From NCBI RefSeq assembly GCF_025165815.1, contig NZ_JAFFZE010000006.1, positions 310,001 through 374,000 of the forward strand: a stretch of DNA of 64,000 bases, read 5' to 3'. The first letter of the stretch is position 1, and the number at the start of each line of letters is the position of its first letter. The position numbers were made by a program, and so were the translations under genes. The notes beneath the pieces are model-generated. The model saw only the letters and a program-made list of their open reading frames with translations. It was not told where the DNA came from and ran no database searches. Shown here one piece after another: positions 47,244-58,515 of the stretch. This DNA is from Actinophytocola gossypii (GTDB lineage: Bacteria > Actinomycetota > Actinomycetes > Mycobacteriales > Pseudonocardiaceae).

Positions 47244-49082
47244 CTACGCCAGTGACTCCAGCCAGGTCCGGTGCAGGGCGGCGAACCGGCCGCCGGACGG
47301 GTGTGCGATCAGCTCCTCCGGGGAGCCGTCCTCCACCACCCGGCCGCCCTCCACCACCAGCACGCGGTCGGCGATCAGCACCGTCGACAGGCGGTGCGCG
47401 ATGATCAGCGCCGTCCGGTCGGCCAGCACCGACTCCAGCGCGCGCTGCACCGCCCGCTCGGTCGGCACGTCCAGGCTGGACGTCGCCTCGTCCAGCACCA
47501 GCACCGCCGGGTCGGCCAGGAACGCCCTGGCGAACGCCACCATCTGCCGCTGCCCCGCGGACAGCCGGCCGCCGCGCTTGCGCACGTCGGTGTCGTACCC
47601 GTCGGGCAGCGCGCGGATGAACTCGTCCGCACCGACCGCCCGCGCCGCCGCCTCGATCTCCGCCCGGCTCGCGGACGGGCGGCCGAGACCGATGTTGTCC
47701 GCGACCGAGCCGGCGAACAGGAAGTTCTCCTGCGTCACCGTGACCACCGCGCGCCGCAGCTCCGCGTCGGCCACCGCCCGCAGGTCGACGCCGTCCAGCG
47801 CGACCGTGCCGACCGGCGGGTCGTAGAACCGGGCCACCAGCTTCGCCAGCGTCGACTTGCCCGCGCCGGTCGCCCCGACCAGCGCCACCGTCTGGCCGGC
47901 CGGGATCGTCAGGTCGAACTCCGGCAGCACCACCGGCCCGGCCGGCGAGTACCGGAACTCCACGCCGGCGAACGTCACCGCGCGCCCGGTGCCGGCGGCC
48001 GGCAGCGCGACCGGGGACTCCGGGTCGACCACGGTCGGCCGCTCCTCCAGCACGCCGGAGATCTTCTCCAGCGCCGCGATCGCCGAGGTGTAGGAGTTCG
48101 CGAACATCGCCAGCTCGTCCAGCGGGTCGTAGAACCGCCGCAGGTACAGCATGAACGCGGTCAGCACGCCCAGCTCAAGGCCGCCGTTCACCACCCGCAC
48201 CGCGCCGATCACCAGCACCAGCGCGAGCGACAGGTTCCCGACCAGCCGCACGGTCATGGTGAACGTGGCCATCACGTCCAGCGCGGTCTTGTTCGCGCGC
48301 CGGAACTCGTCGTTCAGCCCGGCCAGGATCCGCTCGTTGCGCGGCTCCCGGCGGAACGCCTGCACCGCACGCATCCCGTTCATCGTCTCCACGAACTGGA
48401 CGATGATCTTCGCGATGGCGCCTCGGGTGCCGCGGTAGGCGTGCCGCGAACGCAGGTAGAACCAGCGCGTCACCCACAGCACCGGGATCAGCCCGGCCAG
48501 CACCAGCAGACCGAGCGGCGGGTCGAGCACGAGCAGCACGACCGCGATGCCGAACACCGACAGCACCGCGGTCAGCAGCCCGTCGAGGCCGTCCTCGAGC
48601 AGGTCGTGCAGCGAGTCGATGTCGCTGGTCAGCCGCGAGATGACCTTGCCGGAGGTGTACTTCTCGTGGAACGACAGCGACAGCCGCTGCGCGTGGTCGA
48701 ACACCCGCCGGCGCAGGTCGAGCAGCACGTCCTGGCCGAACCGGCCGGACACCTTCAGGAACGCGAACCGCAGCGCGGCGGCGCCGAGCCCGGAGCCGAG
48801 GTAGCCGCCGACGCACCAGGCGAGCGCGGCGGTGTCGCCGTCCAGCGCGTTCGGGATGCCGGTGTCGATGGCGACCGCGATCAGCACCGGCCCGGCGAGC
48901 GTCAGCGCGTTCTCGGCGATCACCAGCAGCAGGGCGAACAGACCGGTGCCAAGCCGGGGGCGCACCAGCGAGCCGAGCAGCACGCGGGAGCGCCTCTGCA
49001 GCCGGGCGCCGACGATCGCGTCGAGTTCCTCGACGTCCTCGGCGGCGACCCCGCGCCACTGCTCCTCGTCGGTCGTGCTCAC
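47244..49082 (-). CDS. Heterodimeric ABC exporter subunit with canonical ATP site
   Basis: 612-residue half-transporter: six membrane helices (residues about 40-330) fused to an ATPase. Walker A is GATGAGKST, the signature is LSAGQRQ (RLSAGQRQMVAFARAFL), Walker B ends in VLVLDEATSSLD with the catalytic Glu, and the switch His is in IAHRLST. It pairs with the coupled upstream gene, whose Walker B is altered. GTG 49082 overlaps that gene's stop (GTGA). Such pairs (TM287/288, LmrCD-like) export drugs, lipids or peptides; the cargo is unknown. Confidence 0.93.
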   Translation of the reverse strand: MSTTDEEQWRGVAAEDVEELDAIVGARLQRRSRVLLGSLVRPRLGTGLFALLLVIAENALTLAGPVLIAVAIDTGIPNALDGDTAALAWCVGGYLGSGLGAAALRFAFLKVSGRFGQDVLLDLRRRVFDHAQRLSLSFHEKYTSGKVISRLTSDIDSLHDLLEDGLDGLLTAVLSVFGIAVVLLVLDPPLGLLVLAGLIPVLWVTRWFYLRSRHAYRGTRGAIAKIIVQFVETMNGMRAVQAFRREPRNERILAGLNDEFRRANKTALDVMATFTMTVRLVGNLSLALVLVIGAVRVVNGGLELGVLTAFMLYLRRFYDPLDELAMFANSYTSAIAALEKISGVLEERPTVVDPESPVALPAAGTGRAVTFAGVEFRYSPAGPVVLPEFDLTIPAGQTVALVGATGAGKSTLAKLVARFYDPPVGTVALDGVDLRAVADAELRRAVVTVTQENFLFAGSVADNIGLGRPSASRAEIEAAARAVGADEFIRALPDGYDTDVRKRGGRLSAGQRQMVAFARAFLADPAVLVLDEATSSLDVPTERAVQRALESVLADRTALIIAHRLSTVLIADRVLVVEGGRVVEDGSPEELIAHPSGGRFAALHRTWLESLA

Positions 49083-50854
49083 GCGACCACCTCGCTGCGT
49101 TCGTCGTCCAGTGTGGACAGCAGGGCGCGGTACTCCGGGTTGGTGGCGAGCAGTTCCGAGTGGGTGCCGACGGCGGCGATCCGCCCCCCGGACAGCAGCG
49201 CGACCCGGTCGGCGAGCTGCACGGTGCTCGGCCGGTGCGCGACGACCAGCGCGGTCACGTCCCGCAGCACGCTGCGCAGGGCCTGCTCGACCTCGGCCTC
49301 GGTGTGCACGTCCAGCGCGGACAGCGGGTCGTCGAGCACCAGCACCGACGGCCGGCCGACCACCGCGCGGGCGAGCGCGAGCCGTTGCCGCTGCCCGCCG
49401 GACAGCGACAGCCCCTGCTCGCCGATGCGGGTGTCCAGGCCCCACGGCAGGTTCTCGACGAACTCCGTCGCCGACGCGACCCGCAGCGCCTGCCGCACGT
49501 CGTCCTCGGTGACGTCGGCGCCGCCGCCGAGCGCGATGTTCTCCCGCACGCTCGCGGAGAACAGCACCGGCTCCTCGAAGGCGGTGGCCACGACCTCACG
49601 CAGCCGGGCCAGTTCCAGGTCGCGCACGTCGACCCCGTCGATGGTGACCCGGCCCGAGGTGACGTCGGCGAGCCGCCCGACCAGCGCGGTCAGCGTCGTC
49701 TTGCCGGACCCGGTGGCACCGACCAGCGCGACCGTCTCACCGGGACGGACGTCGAGCGTGACCCCGCGCAGGGTCTCGCCGTCGGAGCCCGGGTAGGCGA
49801 AGTGCACGTGGTCGAACCGCAGGTGCCCGGTGGCGCTGGGCAGCCGGCGCGGCCGGTCCGGGTCGGTGATCGTGACCGGCGCGTCCCGGACCTCCCAGTA
49901 GCGGATGGCGGCGGTCGCGGCCTGGTTCGACTCGGCCAGCAGCCAGCCGATGGAGTCGGTCGGCCAGCGCAGGTAGGTGGCGACGGCGACCGCGGCGACC
50001 ATGGTGCCGAGCGTCATGGTGCCGTCGGTGATGGCGAAGGCGCCGTAGAGCAGGTGACCGCCGATCGCGATCTCCGGCAGCATGATGATCGCCGCCCAGA
50101 GCAGGCCGATGACGTGCACCTTCCGCAGTTCCGTCCGCCGGAGTTCCCGCGCCTGCGCGGCGAACGTCCCCGCGAGGTGCGGCCCGCGCCCGAACGCCTT
50201 GAGCACCCGGATGCCCAGCACGGACTCCTCGACGGTCGTGGCGAGGTCGCCGTTCTGGTCCTGCGCGCGGCGGGCGAGGACGGCGTACTTCGACTCGTAC
50301 AACGTCGAGATGAGCACGAGCGGCAGGGAGCACAGTGTGGAGATCGTCCCCAGCACCGGATCCAGCACGAACAGCACCACGAGGCCCAGCACGAGCGTCA
50401 GGCTGTTCACGATCAGGAAGATGAACGCGAACGCGATGAACCGCCGCAGGGTGGAGAGGTCGGACACCGCACGCGAGAGCAGCTGTCCGGACTGCCACCG
50501 GTCGTGGAAGCTGATCGGCAGCCGCTGCAGGTGCCGGTACAGATCGTCCCGCAGCTCGGCTTCGATGCGCGTGCTCGGTCCGGAGATGAGCCGCCGCCGG
50601 ATGAAGAAGAACAGCGCCTCGCCCGCGCCGAGCGCCCCGACCGCCGCGATCAGCCAGCCGAGCCCGCTCGTGTCGCCGTCGGCGACGGGCCCGTCCAGAA
50701 TCCGCTGGACGACCAGCGGAATCGTGAGCCCGCAGACCATCGAGGCGAGCACGGCCGTGCCCGAGCCGATCATGCGGGCGCGGACGGGTCGGAGGTAGGG
50801 GGCGAGCCGGCGCAGCGCGGCGATGTTCTGGCCGCGATCCTTAGTGTTGGTCAT
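49079..50854 (-). CDS. Heterodimeric ABC exporter subunit with degenerate ATP site
   Basis: 591-residue half-transporter, six helices then ATPase. Walker A is GATGSGKTT, the signature is LSLSGGQRQRLALARAVV, and Walker B is VLVLDDPLSALD, so the catalytic Glu is Asp. The switch His is present (VAHRPST). A single degenerate site is typical of asymmetric exporters. It starts at ATG 50854 and overlaps the partner gene by 4 bp. The promoter is in the 114-bp divergent gap before the 50969 gene. Confidence 0.93.
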   Translation of the reverse strand: MTNTKDRGQNIAALRRLAPYLRPVRARMIGSGTAVLASMVCGLTIPLVVQRILDGPVADGDTSGLGWLIAAVGALGAGEALFFFIRRRLISGPSTRIEAELRDDLYRHLQRLPISFHDRWQSGQLLSRAVSDLSTLRRFIAFAFIFLIVNSLTLVLGLVVLFVLDPVLGTISTLCSLPLVLISTLYESKYAVLARRAQDQNGDLATTVEESVLGIRVLKAFGRGPHLAGTFAAQARELRRTELRKVHVIGLLWAAIIMLPEIAIGGHLLYGAFAITDGTMTLGTMVAAVAVATYLRWPTDSIGWLLAESNQAATAAIRYWEVRDAPVTITDPDRPRRLPSATGHLRFDHVHFAYPGSDGETLRGVTLDVRPGETVALVGATGSGKTTLTALVGRLADVTSGRVTIDGVDVRDLELARLREVVATAFEEPVLFSASVRENIALGGGADVTEDDVRQALRVASATEFVENLPWGLDTRIGEQGLSLSGGQRQRLALARAVVGRPSVLVLDDPLSALDVHTEAEVEQALRSVLRDVTALVVAHRPSTVQLADRVALLSGGRIAAVGTHSELLATNPEYRALLSTLDDERSEVVA

Positions 50855-50968
50855 GATCTCCCCATCAGTGCCCGTCGACGGTAGGCGAACGGGCCGGGCG
50901 CGGGCATCTGGTTTTCGAGCCTGCGACCTCGAGTGCGGTGGAGGTCAAGGACGCGGGATCATTCCCAC

Positions 50969-51214
50969 ATGACGCGACCGGAGCCGGTGCGTTTCCTGCG
51001 CACCGAGTCATCGATGGCCTTCCCCGACGGCCGCCTCCTGGCCCTCCGCGACGGCCAGCTACACGTCCTGGCCCCGGACGGCTGGACCCGACTGCGATCC
51101 ACCCGCCCACCCGGCACCACCTGGCTGACCCGAGAAGAAGCCGAAGACTGGTGCGACCGCGAAGGCTGGAACCTCCACCTACTGGACGAGGTCCCCACCA
51201 CCCGCACCGTCTGA
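50969..51214 (+). CDS. Small hypothetical protein
   Basis: 81-residue soluble protein (TRPEPVRFLRTESSMAF ... WLTREEAEDWCDREGWNLHLL), beta-rich at the start with an acidic Trp-rich C-terminal helix. No domain recognised. ATG 50969 is chosen from codon use. It is divergent from the ABC exporter and its TGA is followed directly by repeat array 2. Confidence 0.62.
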   Translation: MTRPEPVRFLRTESSMAFPDGRLLALRDGQLHVLAPDGWTRLRSTRPPGTTWLTREEAEDWCDREGWNLHLLDEVPTTRTV

Positions 51215-51581
51215 CCCGCGAGTCCTACGTCCCCATCGCGCGAGTCGTACGTTCTCGTCGCGCGAGTCGTACGTTCTCGTCGCGCGAGTCGTACGTTCTC
51301 GTCGCGCGAGTCGTACGTTCCGGGTGCGCGAGTCGTAGATTCCGGGTGCGCGAGTCGTAGATTCCGGGTGCGCGAGTCGTAGATTCCGGGTGCGCGAGTC
51401 GTACGTTCCGGAGCGTTGGACTCGCCGGACGGGAACCTGGGCTCGCCGGACGGGAGCGTACGACTCGCCGGACGGGAGCGTACGACTCGCCGGACGGGAG
51501 CGTACGACTCGCCGGACGGGAGCGTACGACTCGCCGGACGGGAGCGTACGACTCGCCGGGCGGGAGCGTACGACTCGCGAG
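51215..51581. repeat. Head-to-head 22-bp repeat array, locus 2
   Basis: Nine direct copies (GAGTC starts 51220, 51242, 51264, 51286, 51308, 51330, 51352, 51374, 51396) then eight inverted copies (GACTC or variant at 51419, 51440, 51462, 51484, 51506, 51528, 51550, 51572), period 22 bp. The core is the same as at locus 1 (GCGAGTCGTACGTTC). Direct copies vary at the tail (TTCTCGTC, TTCCGGGT, AGATTCCGGG) in runs, showing amplification of neighbours. It lies between converging genes (stop 51212-51214 and sepH end 51617). The remaining 35 bp to 51616 hold nothing recognised. Confidence 0.9.
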
Positions 51582-51616
51582 CCTTGTGGCGTTGGTGGTG
51601 CTCGCGCGGGGGTGGG

Positions 51617-52999
51617 TCAGCGGTTGGAGCGGGTGCCCAGGAGGACGTCCTCCCACGAGGGGACGATCGGGCGGCTCTTCTTGCCCTTCTTGGCCCGGGC
51701 GGCCGGTTGGGGAGCGGGCTTCGGCTCCTCCTTGGCGGCCGGGGCGGGCTCGGGCTCCGGTTCCGGGGCCGGCTCGGGCTCGGGGGCGGGGGCGGGCTTG
51801 GCCGTCGCGGGCTGGGGAGGCGGGGTGGCGGCTGCGGGCTCCTCGCGGGCCGGGTGGTCGGTCGCGGGTTCCGGGCGGGTGGAGCGGTCGGCTCGCTGGT
51901 CGGCCGGGGGGTCCGGGTGGGTCGAGCGGTCGGGTGCCGGTTGGCGAGGTGCGGCCGACGGGGGCTCGGGGATGCGTGTGGCGCGGGCGGTGGGCCTGGA
52001 CGCCGGAGGCTCGACAACCGGCTCGGCGGCGGGCTCCGGCTCAGGTTCCGACCTCGAATCCGCCTCCGCCGGGGAGGGAGCGGGGGCCGGGACCGGGCGG
52101 GCTGTGGGCGGCTCGGGGGCTGGGCGCTCCTCACGGGTGGGCTCGGGGCGTGTGGCGGCGGGCTTGCGGGGGTGCGGGCTCGGCTTGCGGGGCTCGGGCT
52201 CGGTGAGGGCTATCGGGAGCTCCGGCTCGTCGGTCAGCTCGATGTCCTGGACGAACTCCTGCTCGCTGCGTGGCTCGGGTTCGTCGGCCGGCTCGCGGTG
52301 GGGCGGCTCGTCGCCGCCGACGACCTGGCGGCGTTCGACCGGCTCCAGCGGGGGGCGCTCGGCCTGGAGGGCCTGCGCGGCCAGTTCGGTGACCGGGCGG
52401 ACCGTGCGCAGCTGGCGGTTCGGGTTCGGGTCGAGCAGGTCGACGGCGTGGTCGTCGAGCGGGCTGACGGTGCCGCCGTGCGCGCCGGGGTGGAACGACC
52501 AGTGCGCGCGGTTGTGCGAACGGCCGGCGGTCCAGGTGAGCTGGATCACCCACTTGCCGTCCTCGCCCTTCCAGGAGTCCCAGGTCGCGGCGCTGTAGTC
52601 CTGGCCGCGGGCGGTGAACACCTGCGCCACCACCTCGCCGAGCTCCTGCACGTCGGGGCCGTCCTCGCGGATCGGGTGCGCGCGCTGGGCCAGCTCGGCG
52701 GTGCGGGAACGCTCCAGCAGCACCGGGTAGGCGAACCGCTCCACGCGGTTCGCCGGTACGCCGGCCGCGGCCGCGACCTGCTCTACTGACTCTCCCGCAC
52801 GGATGCGGGACTGGATCTCACGAGGACGCATCTGGCTCTCCAGCTCGATGGCGATCTGGCCGAGTCGGGTGACGTCTCCTCGGGCCGCAGCACGCAGCCG
52901 CTCGTCCGCGGGAATCTGGAAACGCTCGCCGCGCGCCGGGTCCTCGACGATGACGACCTTGCCGTCATCCCCGAGTCCGACGACCCGGAGCGAACGCAT
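51617..52999 (-). CDS. sepH: Septation protein SepH (DUF3071)
   Basis: 460-residue actinobacterial division protein. The N-terminal DUF3071 domain (MRSLRVVGLGDDGKVVIVED ... QIPADERLRAA) contains a helix-turn-helix (SRIRAGESVEQVAAAAGVPANRVERFAYPV). A conserved middle (WDSWKGEDGKWVIQLTW) follows, then a 230-residue Pro/Glu/Ala/Arg-rich disordered tail ending in PSWEDVLLGTRSN. SepH binds FtsZ and stimulates its assembly in Streptomyces. ATG 52999 is the start. The M. tuberculosis counterpart Rv0883c is next to serC, as here apart from purC. Its 3' end faces repeat array 2. Confidence 0.93.
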   Translation of the reverse strand: MRSLRVVGLGDDGKVVIVEDPARGERFQIPADERLRAAARGDVTRLGQIAIELESQMRPREIQSRIRAGESVEQVAAAAGVPANRVERFAYPVLLERSRTAELAQRAHPIREDGPDVQELGEVVAQVFTARGQDYSAATWDSWKGEDGKWVIQLTWTAGRSHNRAHWSFHPGAHGGTVSPLDDHAVDLLDPNPNRQLRTVRPVTELAAQALQAERPPLEPVERRQVVGGDEPPHREPADEPEPRSEQEFVQDIELTDEPELPIALTEPEPRKPSPHPRKPAATRPEPTREERPAPEPPTARPVPAPAPSPAEADSRSEPEPEPAAEPVVEPPASRPTARATRIPEPPSAAPRQPAPDRSTHPDPPADQRADRSTRPEPATDHPAREEPAAATPPPQPATAKPAPAPEPEPAPEPEPEPAPAAKEEPKPAPQPAARAKKGKKSRPIVPSWEDVLLGTRSNR

Positions 53000-53124
53000 C
53001 GCGGCCTCCCTCGAACAGACTTCACCTCGCCAGTTGCCACGCTAGTTCGGCGGGTCGCCTTGACGAGCTAGGCGCGCCGAGTACCGTGCCGTCGGTCCGA
53101 AAACCGATCCTGCCCGACTCCGGC

Positions 53125-55139
<2,015 letters not shown>

Positions 55140-55212
55140 TCACGGCGACGTTGCCGAGGCCAGTCTCCCTCATCGCGCCGGTGCGTGCCTCGACCCCCCA
55201 GGCCGGAAGCCC

Positions 55213-55251
55213 GAGTTGTCCACAACCCACCCGGTTGTCCACATGTCGATC
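55213..55251. repeat. 39-bp element A with two DnaA boxes
   Basis: Two perfect TTGTCCACA boxes (55216-55224, 55235-55243), same orientation, starts 19 bp apart, inside a 39-bp sequence starting GAGTTGTCCACAACCC and ending ATGTCGATC. The element has a near copy (2 mismatches) in opposite orientation at 60356-60394. It lies in the serC upstream gap before the serine hydrolase stop. Confidence 0.85.
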
Positions 55252-55296
55252 ACCAGGGCTTGACAGCCGCCGATTCGCCCAGTTGAGAGGCGTTGA

Positions 55297-56652
55297 TCAG
55301 TGGATGGGCCAGGTGCCGAGGTCGAGACCGCCGGGGATGGGGGCGGCCGGGTCGTACGGGGTGCGGGTGAACACGAACGTCGCCAGGTCGAGGTGGCTGG
55401 GGGCGCCGTCGGCGTGGTGGTGCAGGCGCAGCGTCTCGCCCGCGTAGTAGCCGTCCAGGCCCACCCAGGTCCCGGCGCCGGTCGGGCGGAACCGGGACGC
55501 GCGCCCGCCGCCCGCCGTCGGCCGCAGGTCCAGCCACCCGTCCGGCAGCAGGCGCAGCACGAACGGCGTCGGACCCCAGAACCACTCGCCGGTCAGGGCC
55601 AGCAGCCCCGGATCGACGGACTCCTGCGGCAGCCATTCGGCGGGCAGCGCCGGCTCGTAGTCGTCGACCAGTTTCAGCAGGTCGACGCCAAGGGTGGACA
55701 CGCCGACGCCGGCCGTGCTGTTGGTCAGGACGACCGAGCCGGTGGTGGTCGCCGGGTCCACGACCACGCTCGCCAGGAACCCGGGCATCGACCCGCCGTG
55801 GCCGGTCAGGCGGCGGCCGGAGTCGCGGAAGGTCTGCAGGCCGAGGCCGTAACCGGAGGTCCACGCGTCGCCGTCCTCGACGGCGGCCGGGGCGCGCATC
55901 TCGGCGACCGTGTCCGGGTGCAGCACGTCGCCGGTGTCGCCGGCCAGGAAGCGCAGCCAGCGGGCCAGGTCGGTGATCGTGGACCAGAGCTGTCCGGCGG
56001 GGGCCATCGCGCCGGCGTGCGGGGCCGGTTCGGGCAGCAGCACGTCGGCGTAGGGGTGCACGGCCCAGCCCTGCGCGTGCGGGGCGACCGGGTGCGGGTC
56101 GGTGCGGGTCATCCCGAGCGGCGCGAGCACCTCCTCGCCCAGCGCGGACTGCCAGTCGGCGCCGCGCAGCTCGGCGATCAGCTGGCCGAGCGCGCCGTAG
56201 CCGACGTTGGAGTAGTGGAACCGCTCGCCCGCGCGGTGCAGCGCCTGCTCGCCGGACATGCTGTCCTTCAGCGCCGCCCAGTCGTCACCGGGCGCGCGCT
56301 CCCACCAGGCGCCGGGGGACTCCGAGGTCAGGCCGCCGGTGTGGGACAGCAGCTGCGCCACCGTCAGGTGTCCGAACGACGTGCCGCCGACGTGCTTGTC
56401 CAGCGCGTCGTTGAGGTCCAGCCTGCCCTCGTCGCGCAGGCGCATCACCAGCACGGCGATGAACGTCTTGGTGATCGAGCCGATCCGGTACTGGGTGTCG
56501 ACGGTCGGCGTGGCCCCGTCGACGGCGCCGCGCGCCCCGGTCCAGAGCAGGTCCTGGCCCCGGACGACGCCGGCGACCAGCGACGGAGCCCTGCGCTCCG
56601 CCTGTTCGACGGCGACCCGGCGGAGCAACGCGAACTCGGTGGTCTGCAGCAT
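55297..56652 (-). CDS. Beta-lactamase-fold serine hydrolase
   Basis: 451-residue penicillin-binding-protein-like hydrolase. SITK at residues 59-62 is the SxxK site, Tyr147-Ser-Asn149 is YxN, and HGGSMPGF later gives the HxG motif. The C-terminal 110 residues form a lipocalin-like beta domain (LTGEWFWGPTPFVLRL). No signal peptide is seen. Likely roles are peptidase or esterase. ATG 56652 is chosen although a GTG and ATG slightly upstream exist. It lies 58 bp after the response regulator on the same strand. Confidence 0.9.
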   Translation of the reverse strand: MLQTTEFALLRRVAVEQAERRAPSLVAGVVRGQDLLWTGARGAVDGATPTVDTQYRIGSITKTFIAVLVMRLRDEGRLDLNDALDKHVGGTSFGHLTVAQLLSHTGGLTSESPGAWWERAPGDDWAALKDSMSGEQALHRAGERFHYSNVGYGALGQLIAELRGADWQSALGEEVLAPLGMTRTDPHPVAPHAQGWAVHPYADVLLPEPAPHAGAMAPAGQLWSTITDLARWLRFLAGDTGDVLHPDTVAEMRAPAAVEDGDAWTSGYGLGLQTFRDSGRRLTGHGGSMPGFLASVVVDPATTTGSVVLTNSTAGVGVSTLGVDLLKLVDDYEPALPAEWLPQESVDPGLLALTGEWFWGPTPFVLRLLPDGWLDLRPTAGGGRASRFRPTGAGTWVGLDGYYAGETLRLHHHADGAPSHLDLATFVFTRTPYDPAAPIPGGLDLGTWPIH

Positions 56653-56710
56653 GGCCCGCATTCTCACCCATGCTCCCGCGCGGGCTTAATCGGTCATGGG
56701 TCGTTACCAG

Positions 56711-57328
56711 TTACCGCAGCAGGCCCTGGGCCATCGCGGTCGTCACGGCGGCGGTGCGGTCGGACACGTCGAGTTTGCCGAACGCGCGCAGCAGGTGGGT
56801 CTTCACGGTCGCCTCGGTGATGTGCAGCGCGCGGCCGATCTCGGCGTTCGTCAGGCCCTTCGCGACCAGTTCCAGCACCTCGACCTCGCGGCCGGACAGG
56901 GTCTGCCGCTCGGGCCTGCGCACCCGGTTGACCAGGCGGCCGGCGACCGACGGGGCGAGCACGGTCTCGCCGCGGGCGGCCGCGCGGATCGCGTTCGCCA
57001 GGTCGGCGCGGGAGGCGTCCTTGAGCAGGTAGCCGGACGCGCCCGCCTCGACCGCGCGCAGGATGTCCGCGTCGGTCTCGTAGGTGGTCAGCACCACGAC
57101 GCGGGCCGGGGAGAACGCCAGGATCCGCTCGGTGGCGGCGACGCCGTCGAGGCCGCGCATCCGCAGGTCCATCAGGATCACGTCCGGCTCGACCGCCCTG
57201 GTCCGGGCGACCGCCTCGTCGCCGGAGCCCGCCTCGCCGACCACGGCCAGGTCGGGTTCGGCGTCGAGCATCCCGCGCAGGCCCTCCCGCACCACCGGGT
57301 GATCGTCGACCAGCAGTACGCGGATCAA
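56711..57328 (-). CDS. NarL/LuxR-type response regulator
   Basis: 205-residue two-component regulator. The receiver has the acidic pair DDH (residues 8-10), phospho-acceptor Asp54 in ILMDLRMRG, Thr in LTTYE and Lys in YLLKDAS. The LuxR HTH follows (LSGREVEVLELVAKGLTNAEI). ATG 57328 overlaps the kinase stop (ATGA). It probably controls the ABC-2 transporter genes upstream in the operon. Confidence 0.95.
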   Translation of the reverse strand: MIRVLLVDDHPVVREGLRGMLDAEPDLAVVGEAGSGDEAVARTRAVEPDVILMDLRMRGLDGVAATERILAFSPARVVVLTTYETDADILRAVEAGASGYLLKDASRADLANAIRAAARGETVLAPSVAGRLVNRVRRPERQTLSGREVEVLELVAKGLTNAEIGRALHITEATVKTHLLRAFGKLDVSDRTAAVTTAMAQGLLR

Positions 57329-58515
57329 CGCGGGACCTCCATCTCGATCGTCGTCCCCGACGCTCCACTGTGCACGGTCAGCTTGCCGCCGACCTGGGCG
57401 GCCCGCGAACGCATGCCGCGCAGGCCGTAGGCGGTGTCGAACACGTGGGTCGGGTCGAAACCGGTGCCGTCGTCGGTCACGGTCAGCGTGGTCGTGGTCT
57501 CGCCCGCGTTCAGGCGGACGGTGACCTCGCCGGCTCCGGAGTGCCGGCGCACGTTGGTCAGCGCTTCCTGCACGGCCCGCAGCAGTACCACCTCGATCAC
57601 GGTCGGTAGCTCGCCGAGCTCGCCGTCCACCCGATAGGTGGCTCGAATGGGTGTTTCCTCGGCGAGCCGTTCGAGCTGGCGGTGGATCGCCTGGTCGAGC
57701 GACCCGGTGCCGAGCGCCGACGGCATCAGCCCGGCCACCAGCGCCCGCGCCTCACCCAGGTTCTCCCTGGCGGTCCTGGCCGCGAGCGCGAGGTGCCGGC
57801 GGGCCTTGTCGGTGTTCCGGTCCAGCTCCGACTCCGCGGCCTGGACCAGGGTGACCAGGCTGGTGAAGCCCTGCGCGAGCGTGTCGTGGATCTCCGCGGC
57901 GATCCGGGACCGCTCCGCGGTGACGCCGGCCTCGCGGGAGAGCCGGGTGATCTCCTCCCGGCTCTCCTCGAGCTCCCGGATCAGCAGGGCGCGGTCCTCG
58001 CTCTCGGCGATGATCCGGTGGATCCAGACCCCGACCGCGAGGGCGAACGCGGTGGTGAACAGCGTGCCGGGGCCGAGTACGGCGAGCGTCGTCGACATGC
58101 CGTCGCGGATCATCGTCGACACCGGCGGCAGCAGGTTGACGCCGATGATCACCGGCACCGCTTCCCGCAGCGTCAGGGTCATGAACACCAGCGGGCAGGC
58201 GGCGAACAGCGCGAACGACGCGTTGCCGTCGAACATGACCGCGATCACCAGCAGCAGCACCACCCCGCCGGCGAAGATCCGCCCCTGCCGGATGGTGGCC
58301 GGCACCTTCTCGGTGATCATCGGCCGGCCGAAGAACGTGTACCACGCCGCCATCGCGGCCAGGACGGAGACGGCGCCGATCTTCGCCGTGGTGCTCGCGT
58401 CGGACAGCACCATGAGCAGGCTGACCGCGCAGAAGCCGACCACGAAGTAGACGTCCCACAGCCAGAACCAGCGCACCCACTCGTGGCTGGGTTTCAGCTC
58501 CTGCGGTTCGTCCAC
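57325..58515 (-). CDS. NarL-partner sensor histidine kinase (HisKA_3)
   Basis: 396-residue kinase with five to six N-terminal membrane helices, a coiled coil, the HisKA_3 box ERSRIAAEIHDTLAQGF (phospho-His), and HATPase motifs LTNVRRHS and YGLRGMRSRA. No extracellular sensor domain is present, so it may sense within the membrane, typical of kinases next to ABC-2 exporters. GTG 58515 overlaps the permease stop by 22 bp; GTG 58533 is the other candidate. Confidence 0.93.
   Translation of the reverse strand: MDEPQELKPSHEWVRWFWLWDVYFVVGFCAVSLLMVLSDASTTAKIGAVSVLAAMAAWYTFFGRPMITEKVPATIRQGRIFAGGVVLLLVIAVMFDGNASFALFAACPLVFMTLTLREAVPVIIGVNLLPPVSTMIRDGMSTTLAVLGPGTLFTTAFALAVGVWIHRIIAESEDRALLIRELEESREEITRLSREAGVTAERSRIAAEIHDTLAQGFTSLVTLVQAAESELDRNTDKARRHLALAARTARENLGEARALVAGLMPSALGTGSLDQAIHRQLERLAEETPIRATYRVDGELGELPTVIEVVLLRAVQEALTNVRRHSGAGEVTVRLNAGETTTTLTVTDDGTGFDPTHVFDTAYGLRGMRSRAAQVGGKLTVHSGASGTTIEMEVPR

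Noticed and set aside
30549-51581. CRISPR arrays at the 22-bp repeats
   Set aside because: Repeats abut without unique spacers, invert halfway through, and no cas gene is present.
51225-51656. Protein made of repeated Arg-Thr-Leu-Pro-Ser-Gly-Glu units
   Set aside because: It is only the translation of the 22-bp array, whose period is not a multiple of three, and it has no start context.
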